34,376 nt of DNA from Pricia sp. (GTDB lineage Bacteria; Bacteroidota; Bacteroidia; Flavobacteriales; Flavobacteriaceae). Position 1 is the first letter of the stretch. Each line of letters begins with the position of its first letter. The notes beneath the pieces were generated by a model, which saw only the letters and a list, made by a program, of their open reading frames with translations, made no database searches and was not told the origin of the DNA. Below, piece by piece: positions 24,924-33,162 of this stretch. The translations under genes and the position numbers were made by a program. The DNA lies in the NCBI GenBank assembly GCA_024635875.1, contig JAGXIC010000278.1, positions 1 to 34,376 of the forward strand. The letters are read 5' to 3'.

Positions 24924-26516
24924 TTAGCTTAAGCTTATATCAGATTTGGGCCTTTCTTTGAAGAACTGGAAAAAATTATCGGGGTTTTCTGCCACACCAC
25001 GTTTTGAAACAAGCTTTATATCAATGTTTCTCTCTTTGGCCTTAAAGGAGAAATCATCCAGAATTTCGATAATATCGTTATCTAAATATCTAGTTTTGAT
25101 AAGATCTAGTTCCAAATAGGTGTCCCTTGGCAAACTTTCGAGTTCTTTGAGAATTGCGCCTTTATTAAAGAATGTGACTTCTTCTGCCAGTGACATTTTT
25201 ATTTTATGCTTCCCATCGCTTTTATCCTCAATATGGAGAAAATGGGAGTTCTGATAGCTTTTCAATAAGATAACCACAATACCTACAGCGAGGCCAAGTC
25301 CGATTCCTGTTAATAAGTCGGTAAACACAATGCCCAAAACCGTTACGGCGAAGGGGATGGATTGTTTCCAGCCCAATTCATACATTTTTTTGAAAAGTGC
25401 CGGTTTTGCCAGTTTATAGCCCACAACGAATAGGATGGCCGCCAAAACCGACAAGGGAATCATATTCAATAAATTAGGAATCAAAATGACCGAAATTAAT
25501 AATAAGAAACCATGTATTATGGCCGACATTTTTGTTCTTGCACCTGACTGTATGTTTGCGGAACTACGTACTATAACCTGTGTAATCGGAAGTCCGCCAA
25601 TCATTCCTGAAATAACGTTTCCGGCGCCTTGTGCCAATAATTCCCTGTTCGTGGGCGTTACATTTTTATGCGGATCTAATTTATCAGTGGCTTCGACACA
25701 AAGGAGCGTCTCTAAACTCGCAACCAAAGCAATGGTAAAGGCCGTAATCCAAATTTCCGGATTGGTAATAACCGAAAAATTAGGAAAACTGAACTGATTG
25801 AGAAAGGAGGTGGCGTCATCAGGAACCGGCACACTGACCAAATGAGACTGTTCGATGCCCAAAGTATCACTAGATTTTGTGAGCACGTAAAAAAGAATTC
25901 CTAAGACCACTGCCACCAAAGGACCTTGTACAATTTTAAAGAATTTAGCTTTCTTGGCTAAAATATTATCCCAGAGTAAAATGACGAGTAGGCCAACTAT
26001 ACCTATAATCATTGACCCAAAGATGATGTTGTCCGATATATTCAGAATGGCGGAAAAGGTATTTTCCCCATCAGCATAAAAAAAACTGGCAGCACCTTCC
26101 GCCTCAGCGTCATATCCAAAAAAATGCGGTATCTGCTTTAAAATTATAATAATCCCTATACCCGTAAGCATACCTTTGATAACGGAAGAGGGAAAATAAT
26201 AGCCAATAATACCTGCCTTCAGAACTCCAAAACCAATTTGGATCACACCGCCCAAAACCACGGCCACAAGAAAATTTTCAAAGCCGCCTAAAGTACCGAT
26301 GGCGGTTAAAACGATAGCAGCAAGACCAGCTGCCGGACCACTTACCCCAATTTTCGAACCGCTTAACGCGCCTACTACAATACCACCTACAATACCTGCA
26401 ATTAAGCCAGAAAACAATGGTGCTCCGCTAGCAAGGGCAATGCCTAGGCAAAGCGGCAGCGCCACAAAAAATACGACCAGACTAGCTGGTAAATCACTTT
26501 TTAAATGTTTGAACAT
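24924..26516 (-). CDS. SulP family transporter with STAS domain (third copy)
   Basis: A 530-residue inner-membrane SulP protein, of the subgroup usually found beside or fused to carbonic anhydrase and thought to carry bicarbonate. It opens with LPASLVVFFVALPLCLGIAL and GALSGSKIGVSGPAAGLAAI. Core helices include IGGLPITQVIVRSSANIQSG and TKMSAIIHGFLLL. The C-terminal STAS domain is LAEEVTFFNKGAILKELESL, then TYLELDLIKTRYLDNDIIEI. The start ATG 26516 lies 16 bases downstream of a perfect 22-bp palindrome. The next gene (Usp) starts six bases after its stop. Codon and base composition of 24108-26910 look richer in A+T than the flanks by eye. Confidence 0.88.
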   Translation of the reverse strand: MFKHLKSDLPASLVVFFVALPLCLGIALASGAPLFSGLIAGIVGGIVVGALSGSKIGVSGPAAGLAAIVLTAIGTLGGFENFLVAVVLGGVIQIGFGVLKAGIIGYYFPSSVIKGMLTGIGIIIILKQIPHFFGYDAEAEGAASFFYADGENTFSAILNISDNIIFGSMIIGIVGLLVILLWDNILAKKAKFFKIVQGPLVAVVLGILFYVLTKSSDTLGIEQSHLVSVPVPDDATSFLNQFSFPNFSVITNPEIWITAFTIALVASLETLLCVEATDKLDPHKNVTPTNRELLAQGAGNVISGMIGGLPITQVIVRSSANIQSGARTKMSAIIHGFLLLISVILIPNLLNMIPLSVLAAILFVVGYKLAKPALFKKMYELGWKQSIPFAVTVLGIVFTDLLTGIGLGLAVGIVVILLKSYQNSHFLHIEDKSDGKHKIKMSLAEEVTFFNKGAILKELESLPRDTYLELDLIKTRYLDNDIIEILDDFSFKAKERNIDIKLVSKRGVAENPDNFFQFFKERPKSDISLS

Positions 26517-26532
26517 ATAATATAAAAATTAC

Positions 26533-26554
26533 GTTTTCAATTTAAATTGAAAAC
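26533..26554. promoter_or_regulatory. Perfect 22-bp palindrome upstream of the SulP-Usp operon
   Basis: GTTTTCAATTT is followed directly by its reverse complement AAATTGAAAAC. It lies 16 bases before the SulP ATG. On the minus strand it is followed by a T-rich stretch (GTAATTTTTATATTAT). It could be a dyad operator or a weak terminator for the small upstream gene; the stem has little G+C. Confidence 0.4.
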
Positions 26555-26613
26555 TAGTTAGTTAGTGAACTTGTTTAAAGTTCAGTACACAAAAAAATGG
26601 GTGTGACGAAAAA

Positions 26614-26910
26614 CTAACAGATATGTTCAGGAGGGGGAAGAAGAATTTCAATAGTATGCTCTACGTGACCTATAGAATTATAATCACCGAGTATAGCCTC
26701 TTGAGATTGGGCTATTAGAGAAAAATCAAAATGTCCATCATTAATGATTTTTTCATTTGCTTGCGATTTTTTCCCGGATTCCTGTTGTTCTTCTTCGTTG
26801 AGATTGGTAACCAACACCGGATTATCATCATCTACTAAAGTAATGATGCTAGGGGTAACAATGGCAAAGAGCCATAAAAAAAGTAATACGATTTGAGCAA
26901 AACCCTTCAT
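26614..26910 (-). CDS. Small single-span membrane protein of unknown function
   Basis: A 98-residue protein I do not recognise as a named family. It has an N-terminal hydrophobic segment (AQIVLLFLWLFAIVTPSIIT, about residues 5-24), then an acidic stretch (DDDNPVL, NEEEQQESGKK), a predicted soluble domain, and a proline-rich end (LLPPPEHIC). The hydrophobic segment may be an anchor or an uncleaved signal with the rest in the periplasm. An exact -7 box TATATTTG (26927-26934, minus strand) lies 16 bases before the ATG, supporting that it is a real, expressed gene. It precedes the SulP-Usp pair by 97 bases on the same strand and may be the first gene of that transcript. Confidence 0.6.
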   Translation of the reverse strand: MKGFAQIVLLFLWLFAIVTPSIITLVDDDNPVLVTNLNEEEQQESGKKSQANEKIINDGHFDFSLIAQSQEAILGDYNSIGHVEHTIEILLPPPEHIC

Positions 26911-26926
26911 AAAAATCGTTGAATCG

Positions 26927-26934
26927 CAAATATA
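26927..26934 (-). promoter_or_regulatory. -7 promoter element of the small membrane protein / SulP cluster
   Basis: The minus strand reads TATATTTG, an exact TAnnTTTG match, 16 bases before ATG 26910. A TTG lies 13 bases upstream, closer than the usual spacing. Confidence 0.5.
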
Positions 26935-26968
26935 ATAGTAATCGCTTCAATTTTTTGTTAAGAAATAT

Positions 26969-27727
26969 TTAAAAATCCTTCAGCAGTTTGATGTCCTCAG
27001 AAGGAATCCACCCCATAGTACCATCGGCTATTCGGATTTTTTTCCATTCGTTCAGCTCGTCGAGTACGATTACCTTGGTGCCTTCGTGAAGGGCAAAGGC
27101 TTCTTGGCTTGTTTTGTTGGGCTCCGATTTTACGCTTGCTTCCTGGGCAAACACGATGGCGGGCCGGTCGGCCTTGAAAGCATTGTATTCCAAATAGGCG
27201 AATACCAAGGATACGATTGCGATAAAAAGGGAAACGATACTCAAGACAAATGCCGAACGCTTGCGCGACGAATACCGAAAATAGTAGAAGGCGATGTAGA
27301 GCAGTACAAAAAGAACAACAAAGACTACGGCAACATAGCCCCATTGGTCAAAGGAAAGAAAACCGAGAAGGCTATTGTAGATTTTAGCGAACCCCGTTTC
27401 CGGCATGGTTTCGATGGCATCGAGGGTCATATTCCGCGCATAGGAAAGATTGTTCCTGATTTCGGAATCGTTAGGCTTTAATAAAAGGGCCTTTTCGTAA
27501 TAGTAGATGCTGGGCGCTATCTGGTTCAATTTATAATATGCATTACCCAGATTGTAATACAGCTCGGGAGAATGCTGGCCACTATCAAGAATTTTAAGAT
27601 AACTATCAACGGCAGTTTGATACTCCCCGGCGTTGTACGCCTCGGTGGCACCGTCGAAAATGACCTCGTTTTGGGCAGCGACCGTGAAGGTTATCAGAAT
27701 AGTTAGTATGCGGACTATTTTTTTCAA
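26969..27727 (-). CDS. batE: BatE: TPR and SH3-domain protein
   Basis: A 252-residue membrane protein closing the Bat operon. A signal peptide (KKIVRILTILITFTVAAQ) precedes two to three TPR units (YNAGEYQTAVDSYLKIL, ELYYNLGNAYYKLNQIAPSI, YYYEKALLLKPND). Two membrane helices follow (GYVAVVFVVLFVLLYIAFYY and SAFVLSIVSLFIAIVSLVFA), then a bacterial SH3-like domain (ASVKSEPNKTSQEAFALHEG, WKKIRIADGTMGWIPSEDI). The start is TTG 27727; a TAA two codons upstream leaves no ATG option. Bat proteins support aerotolerance in Bacteroides and Leptospira, possibly via redox or cell-envelope stress. A 225-base gap with no visible gene separates it from batD. Confidence 0.87.
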   Translation of the reverse strand: MKKIVRILTILITFTVAAQNEVIFDGATEAYNAGEYQTAVDSYLKILDSGQHSPELYYNLGNAYYKLNQIAPSIYYYEKALLLKPNDSEIRNNLSYARNMTLDAIETMPETGFAKIYNSLLGFLSFDQWGYVAVVFVVLFVLLYIAFYYFRYSSRKRSAFVLSIVSLFIAIVSLVFAYLEYNAFKADRPAIVFAQEASVKSEPNKTSQEAFALHEGTKVIVLDELNEWKKIRIADGTMGWIPSEDIKLLKDF

Positions 27728-27952
27728 TGGTTATTATTTAAGATTCAAGCAAACATCATTTATTGTTTTATTATATTTTTATTCGTTGTCTTCGTAATCG
27801 TATTGAGTCCTTCGCGTGACACTCGCATCCCCACTTTTGAACGTAAGCTAGTAAATACAGACCGTAATTATAGTACTTAGGCAGTGCCCTAAATCACTAC
27901 TACTATTTTCCTTTTATACTTCGCACCACTAAGTTCATACCTCCTACTTTTC

Positions 27953-29725
27953 TCATAACTGTTTATCCAGCTGTGAGATTACCGCGCTGGCACTGTCATA
28001 ATCCTGCTGCATTTGCACTTCCGAGAACGGACTATAACGCGCCATTTCACAATTCTTGAGCAAGGCGATAAAGCCGTCCTTGGTCGATTCGTCAACCCCT
28101 TTTTCGTCCAATAGGGATGCAATCTTTTCTTTGTTAAACTCTGAAGTCTGTATTTTGAGCTTGGCCTTTAAATAGTTATGCAAGCCTTTTTCAAGAGCGA
28201 TGTAAAAAGGTTCCTTATTGCCAAGTTCCTTTCGGGCCTTCGACAAATATTTCCTGGCGAGTTTATTGGCCCTTCGAATTCGGTTACCGGCCACATCGCC
28301 GGCGATAGCCTCCCGTTTTTTTCCAAAAATGATCGCAAGGGGAATTAGCAACAGGGGCAACAGCAACCACAGATAGAACCGGGTAGACCCAAAAAAATAG
28401 TTCGTACCGATAGCGGTCAGGTGGGGCTTCAATTTTATAAAATTGAACTGGTTGCCAGTGGCCACGGACTGTTTTCCGTTTGAATTTTGTGCATCGAATA
28501 TATCGTTCGCACTAGTAGGCCCTTCCTTAACGTTGATTAGGATTTCTTTGGAAGTAAGCGTTTTGTAGCTTTCTATATTGGGGTCAAAATAAGTGAACGA
28601 GATAGATGGCATGGGATACTTACCTCTAAAAGAAGGTACAATCGTGTAGTTGTTGCTCACCGTTCCCTGGGTACCCGAAAGCGTGGTTCGGACGCTTTCT
28701 TCAAATTCGGGTTCGTACACCTCCAATGAACCGGGTAGAATGGGTTTGGGAAGTTGAAAAAGTTTTAGATTGCCCTTACCGCTCACCTGCACCTTGGCCT
28801 GTAACGATTCGGAAGCATTGAGATGGGTCTTGCTTGTGGTTACAGAAAAGTCGAATTTACCTACGGCACCACTAAAATTGACCGGCTTGCCTTTTTCGGG
28901 CAAAGGTTTTACGTCAATGGTACGGTTGCCTGCCGACACTGTTTTAGTAGTCTGCGAATAGATACGGCCCCCGAAAAAATCGCGTTGGTTTGTCGGCACA
29001 TCGACAGATACTTCGAGAGAGAGGGGTTCGATTTCCAGTTTTCCGGATTTCTGTGGATAGAGCACTACCCTTTTCAATATTACGTAGCGATAGGGCTTGC
29101 CATTGTAGGTGCCATTTTTCACATCGGGTCTGGAAACAGGAATATCCTGGCTCCAAAAGTTATTGTACTTCGGATTGTCAAGCGGTTGATAATTAGAGAT
29201 ACTTATGGCCGGACTGATATACATTTTGTACACCACACTCAAAGCTTCGTTAAGATAGGGGTCAGTCTTGGAAACCTCGGCCACCAGATGCAAACTTTCG
29301 TCCGCCACGTCGTCGGCCGTCATTTCATCGCTCGGCTTGTCCACGGCAGGAGTGACCTCAACTTCTTTAGGAGTCGATTTATAGGTCTGACCGTCGATTA
29401 CGATGGTAGCCTGTTTTATGGTGAACCGACCTTGTGACCTTGGTGCCAAGGTATAGGAATAGGTTTTGGAATAACTGCGTACCCCATTGACCCATGATGA
29501 ACTTATAGATTGTGAAGGCCCCATAAGTACCCGAAAACCGGTAAAATCAGGCGGGTTGAAGTTATCCCCATCTTTGTTCATGGCAAAGTCGACCCGCAGC
29601 CTTTCGTTGATACCAAGTTTGTCTTTACTGAGTATCATCTCGAAGGTAACGGCATCGCTATCCTGTGCTTTTAGTACGATAGCTAAAAACAACAAAGGAA
29701 TCAGGGTGATATACCTCTTTAACAA
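27953..29725 (-). CDS. batD: BatD family protein
   Basis: A 590-residue protein with an N-terminal signal (LKRYITLIPLLFLAIVLKAQ) and a long periplasmic beta-rich part (FEMILSKDKLGINERLRVDF, then SYTLAPRSQGRFTIKQATI), the BatD/oxygen-tolerance fold. A membrane helix (FYLWLLLPLLLIPLAIIFG) lies at about 446-464, followed by a cytoplasmic helical tail (ARKYLSKARKELGNKEPFYI). The frame has no ATG: TTG 29725 begins exactly at the signal peptide, with AGGA a few bases upstream and a TAA five codons upstream in frame. It lies between batC and batE, in the standard order. Confidence 0.9.
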   Translation of the reverse strand: MLKRYITLIPLLFLAIVLKAQDSDAVTFEMILSKDKLGINERLRVDFAMNKDGDNFNPPDFTGFRVLMGPSQSISSSWVNGVRSYSKTYSYTLAPRSQGRFTIKQATIVIDGQTYKSTPKEVEVTPAVDKPSDEMTADDVADESLHLVAEVSKTDPYLNEALSVVYKMYISPAISISNYQPLDNPKYNNFWSQDIPVSRPDVKNGTYNGKPYRYVILKRVVLYPQKSGKLEIEPLSLEVSVDVPTNQRDFFGGRIYSQTTKTVSAGNRTIDVKPLPEKGKPVNFSGAVGKFDFSVTTSKTHLNASESLQAKVQVSGKGNLKLFQLPKPILPGSLEVYEPEFEESVRTTLSGTQGTVSNNYTIVPSFRGKYPMPSISFTYFDPNIESYKTLTSKEILINVKEGPTSANDIFDAQNSNGKQSVATGNQFNFIKLKPHLTAIGTNYFFGSTRFYLWLLLPLLLIPLAIIFGKKREAIAGDVAGNRIRRANKLARKYLSKARKELGNKEPFYIALEKGLHNYLKAKLKIQTSEFNKEKIASLLDEKGVDESTKDGFIALLKNCEMARYSPFSEVQMQQDYDSASAVISQLDKQL

Positions 29726-29789
29726 AATCCTACTTTATTTAAACCGTTTACGGCAGTTACATCTAGTATTAACCAACAAATGACCCGCA

Positions 29790-30650
29790 TTACCAATCCT
29801 TTTCATTTTTGACCTTTACCCCTTTCACTTTTTGGGCATCTATTTTTTCCTGAACTTTTTTCTCCTCGTTCTGCATGGCATCCAACAGGTTTTGTACCTG
29901 CTGCCTGCTCAATTGGTCGGGGCGGCGCTGCTGGGGCTGTTCCTGTTCATCGCCCTCTTCGGGTTTTTTCTCCTGTTCTTTTTTTTCGTTGCCTTCGCCC
30001 TCTTTATTATCGTCTTTCTTTTCCTCGTTTTCGTTGCCCTCGTCTCCTTTGTCGCCTTCGTCCTTTTTATCTTCTTTGTTCTCGTCTTCGTTATCGCCCT
30101 CTTTTTTATCCTCGTTTTTGTCTTTTTCGTCCTGTTTGTCCTGCTCGTTTTTATTATCTTGGTTTTGGTCGTTCTTTTGTTCGTCTTTTTCCAACATTTC
30201 TTTAGCGAGTGCCAGGTTATACCGGGTCTCTTCGTCGGTGGGGTTGTTGCGTAAGGCTTCTTTATACGCCTCGACGGCCTTTTGGTAGTCCTTTCGCTTC
30301 ATGAACACATTGCCCATATTATGGTAGGCGACATGTTTTTCTTCCTTATCGGTAGCGAGTTCCCCGGCCTCCTTAAAACGGCCGAAGGCTTCGCTGTAAG
30401 TTTCGTTGTTGTAGTATGCATTTCCCAAATTGTAACGGGCAGCGGCATTTTCATCGCTTTTGGCAATGGCGCGGCGATAATCCATCTCGGCGTCCACAAA
30501 TTTATCTTCGGAAAGCTGTTTGTTGCCTTCCCAAGTCAGGTCTTTGGATTGCTCGAGGGCTTTTTGCTTCGCTTTTTCGTCGTCTTGGCCGAAGGCAAGG
30601 CAGCTTATCAGTGCTATTAGAAATGTTAGTTTTAAGTTCATATGCTTCAT
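29790..30650 (-). CDS. batC: BatC: TPR protein with acidic/lysine-rich tail
   Basis: A 286-residue exported TPR protein. After a signal peptide (LKLTFLIALISCLAFGQ), TPR units read AEMDYRRAIAKSDENAAARY, LGNAYYNNETYSEAFGRFKE, and YHNMGNVFMKRKDYQKAVEA. Residues ~160-245 are a low-complexity run almost wholly of K, E, D, N, Q and G, probably disordered or coiled coil. A short conserved-looking end (QVQNLLDAMQNEEKKVQEKI) follows. Either ATG 30650 or ATG 30641 (MNLKLTF) may be used. TPRs probably dock the VWA proteins BatA and BatB encoded upstream. A 222-base gap with a structured repeat separates it from batB. Confidence 0.87.
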   Translation of the reverse strand: MKHMNLKLTFLIALISCLAFGQDDEKAKQKALEQSKDLTWEGNKQLSEDKFVDAEMDYRRAIAKSDENAAARYNLGNAYYNNETYSEAFGRFKEAGELATDKEEKHVAYHNMGNVFMKRKDYQKAVEAYKEALRNNPTDEETRYNLALAKEMLEKDEQKNDQNQDNKNEQDKQDEKDKNEDKKEGDNEDENKEDKKDEGDKGDEGNENEEKKDDNKEGEGNEKKEQEKKPEEGDEQEQPQQRRPDQLSRQQVQNLLDAMQNEEKKVQEKIDAQKVKGVKVKNEKDW

Positions 30651-30691
30651 TTAATCGACATGGTTTACCGTTTGTCCTTTGCTCCAGGAAC

Positions 30692-30795
30692 GGTTTAAGG
30701 TTTAAATCCGCCAAAAGCGGGTTCAAAATTTAAGGTTCAAGTCGATGCAACATTAAACTTTGAACAGCAGCTTAGCTGCGATTGAACCTTAAACC
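30692..30795. repeat. Nested inverted-repeat element between batB and batC
   Basis: Outer arms GGTTTAAGGTTTAA (30692-30705) and TTGAACCTTAAACC (30782-30795) pair at 13 of 14 positions. Inner arms GTTCAAAATTTAAG (30721-30734) and ATTAAACTTTGAAC (30752-30765) pair at 12 of 14. A further short dyad GCAGCTTAGCTGC lies between (about 30768-30780). The word GTTCAAA(A/G)TTTAAGGT is shared with 2688-2703. No gene is seen in this gap. Confidence 0.6.
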
Positions 30796-30872
30796 AATCG
30801 AGCGTCAATTTCGAGGCCTGTCGCCAGCCTCATCGTAACTACCGACTGCAACTGCCATTGCCAACTTTTTCA

Positions 30873-31919
30873 CTACTGTACGTCCTTTTCATTGAACAGG
30901 TTCAACTTTCGTAACCACTTCGTCTTTTTTTCCAAGGTAAAAACATCCAAAAATAAAAATAGGAATCCTGTCCCCAAAAACCACTGGAACTGATCCTTGA
31001 ACTCGGCGAACTGTTTGGCCTCGAATTCCTTTTTATCCATCTGCAACAATTGTTCCTTAATGAATTCAACGGCTTCCCCTGTATTGTCTCCGTTGATATA
31101 TTCCCCGTTACCTTCATCGGCGATGTCCTTTAGAAAGGTTTCGTCCAGCTTTGTGATGACGGTTTCTCCTTTGTTATCCTTTTTCAAACTTTCGACTACG
31201 CCATTTCTTTTTATAGGGATAGGGGCACCTTTTGTTTTGCCAACACCAATAGTAAAAATACGTATCCCCTCGTCGGTCGCCTTTTCTACGGCCTCTATAG
31301 TCGACTCCCCAGAATGGTCTTCGCCATCGGAAATGATGAAAAGCACCCGATTCGTCTGTTCTTGGTCGTTGTAATAGGTGGTCGCCAATTCAATAGCTTG
31401 GTCAATCGCCGTACCCTGGGAAGTGAGCATCTCGGTGTTCATGCTTTGCAAAAACATCTTGGCCGCGCCATAGTCGGTCGTAATCGGCAGTTGTGGAAAT
31501 GCTTGCCCAGCATAGGCGATAATTCCGATACGGTCGCTGGCCAATTGATTGATTATTTCGGAAACCAGCCGCTTGGACTTTTCCAACCGGTTGGGCGCAA
31601 TATCCTCCGCCAACATACTTTTGGATACATCGATTGCAAAAACGATATCGACCCCTTCGCGCTTTACCGTCTCCAACTTCGTGCCGATTTTCGGATTTAC
31701 CAGTCCCAAGGTCAAAAAGGACAGCCCTAGTAACAAGAAAAATAGCTTCAGCCCCGATTTGAATTTAGATCTATCGGGCGTGAGCCGTTTCAATAACACC
31801 TCATCGGCAAAGGTATTCCGCGTGCGTTTTCTCCAGAGTTGCAGCAGGAAGAACAAGACGACAAGTACCGGGATTATCGCCAGCAGATAGAAATATATTT
31901 TTTCGTCTAATTGAATCAT
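30873..31919 (-). CDS. batB: BatB: VWA-domain membrane protein
   Basis: A 348-residue inner-membrane protein. Two N-terminal helices (YFYLLAIIPVLVVLFFLLQL and LKLFFLLLGLSFLTLGLV) precede a von Willebrand factor A domain with an intact MIDAS: D97-V-S99-K-S101 in VFAIDVSKSMLAEDIAPNRL, a threonine in the PQLPITTDYGAAK loop, and an aspartate in FIISDGEDHSGES. A third helix (WFLGTGFLFLFLDVFTL) lies near the C-terminus. The VWA domain should face the periplasm and bind partners through a divalent metal. It sits between batA and batC; the 148-base gap to batA contains three copies of AAGTTCAA. Confidence 0.92.
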   Translation of the reverse strand: MIQLDEKIYFYLLAIIPVLVVLFFLLQLWRKRTRNTFADEVLLKRLTPDRSKFKSGLKLFFLLLGLSFLTLGLVNPKIGTKLETVKREGVDIVFAIDVSKSMLAEDIAPNRLEKSKRLVSEIINQLASDRIGIIAYAGQAFPQLPITTDYGAAKMFLQSMNTEMLTSQGTAIDQAIELATTYYNDQEQTNRVLFIISDGEDHSGESTIEAVEKATDEGIRIFTIGVGKTKGAPIPIKRNGVVESLKKDNKGETVITKLDETFLKDIADEGNGEYINGDNTGEAVEFIKEQLLQMDKKEFEAKQFAEFKDQFQWFLGTGFLFLFLDVFTLEKKTKWLRKLNLFNEKDVQ

Positions 31920-31958
31920 TGTTTAAAGTTCAAGCGCAAGTTCAAGTATCAAGTTCAA
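31920..31958. repeat. AAGTTCAA direct repeats upstream of batB
   Basis: AAGTTCAA occurs three times with 11- to 12-base spacing just before the batB start on the minus strand. The first copy is within GTTTAAAGTTCAAG, the same word family as the elements at 2663-2766 and 30692-30795. The rest of the 148-base gap to batA is AT-rich with no gene. Confidence 0.45.
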
Positions 31959-32067
31959 ATATTACTGGATTACAATTAAAATAATCGAATCAAAAGTTTT
32001 GAATCTATAGGTTTCATTAGGATTTTACAGATTCAATTTTATAAACTTATAAACCCATAACCCTTTT

Positions 32068-33066
32068 TTATATAAAACTCCGAAACAGCGTATTTCGCAA
32101 CACCCATTCCAATAGGAGCAAACCCCCTGCCAAAAGCACCCAGGAACGGAATTTTTCTTCGTACCTAAAGTACTTGAACTCTTCTATATCTGTTTTTTCG
32201 AGTTTGTTGATTTCCTCATAAATCGCTTCCAGTTTCTCGTTGTCCGTAGCCCTAAAATATTTTCCGCCGGTGACTTTGGCGATATCTTTCAGTAATTCTT
32301 CATCAATCTCTACCTGGCGCATGCCGTAACGAAACGAACCATCGGCGTTATAGGCGATGGGCGATAGGGCATTACCGTTCGTGCCGATAGCTATCGTGTA
32401 CGTCTTAATACCGTATTCAATCGCAAGATCTGCCGCGGTCTGTGGCTCGATAAAACCGGAATTGTTGACTCCATCGGTCAACAGAATGATGATCTTGCTT
32501 ACGGCTTTGCTTTCTTTCAACCTGTTGACCGATGTGGCCAGCCCCATACCGATGGCCGTACCGTCGTTCAATTGCCCATACGTTATATCACGGAGCGAAC
32601 TGAGTACAATGGCCTTGTCGCTCGTAATAGGCGTTTTCGTGTAGGCCTCACCGGCATAGGCCACAAGACCGATGCGGTCGTTCGGACGTTCTTTGATGAA
32701 ATCTCCCGCAACTTCTTTCAAGGCCGTAAGGCGATTGGGTTTCAGATCACGCGCCAGCATACTCGATGAAACGTCGATGGCCATAACGATATCAATGCCT
32801 TTTGTGGTCTTGGTTCTCGTAGAAATATCCTCGGTCTGGGGGCGCGCCATTGCCGTTATGATAGCCGTTAGGGCCAAAAGACGCAGTACAAACAGGAAGG
32901 GCTTCAACCTCGGAAGAAACCCCGACCCCGAAAAACCTTTGATAGTGGGCATTTTCAGTGAGGCCACCTGTTCCCTGCGTTTGTAGAAATACCACAAGAC
33001 GGCCAGAGGAAGCAACAATAGCAACCAAAAGAATTCCGGATTTGCGAATGTTATATTTTCAAGCAT
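32068..33066 (-). CDS. batA: BatA: VWA-domain membrane protein
   Basis: A 332-residue inner-membrane protein. Helices at ~11-28 (EFFWLLLLLPLAVLWYFY) and ~55-74 (PFLFVLRLLALTAIITAMAR) precede a VWA domain with a complete MIDAS: D98-V-S100-S-S102 in VMAIDVSSSMLARDLKPNRL, AYTKTPITSDKA, and ILLTDGVNNSGF. A C-terminal helix reads WVLLAGGLLLLEWVLRNTLF. It is the closest paralogue of BatB in the window. The gene follows the DUF4381-like gene by 96 bases, as in other Bacteroidetes. Confidence 0.92.
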   Translation of the reverse strand: MLENITFANPEFFWLLLLLPLAVLWYFYKRREQVASLKMPTIKGFSGSGFLPRLKPFLFVLRLLALTAIITAMARPQTEDISTRTKTTKGIDIVMAIDVSSSMLARDLKPNRLTALKEVAGDFIKERPNDRIGLVAYAGEAYTKTPITSDKAIVLSSLRDITYGQLNDGTAIGMGLATSVNRLKESKAVSKIIILLTDGVNNSGFIEPQTAADLAIEYGIKTYTIAIGTNGNALSPIAYNADGSFRYGMRQVEIDEELLKDIAKVTGGKYFRATDNEKLEAIYEEINKLEKTDIEEFKYFRYEEKFRSWVLLAGGLLLLEWVLRNTLFRSFI

Positions 33067-33162
33067 TTAGAGACTGATTTGAAACATCCCGATTATTTTT
33101 TTATACCTTTTTTTGCGCAGTACGTCGTTATCCCGAACGGTAGGGATTGAACCGTAACACCC

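Noticed and set aside
27728-27952. Gap between batD and batE searched for a gene or RNA
   Set aside because: No reading frame, terminator or repeat of note on either strand.
29832-30288. Two long plus-strand reading frames rich in F, L, V or S opposite batC
   Set aside because: They are mirror images of the low-complexity K/E/D/N-rich tail of BatC; the batC frame has TPR repeats and operon context.
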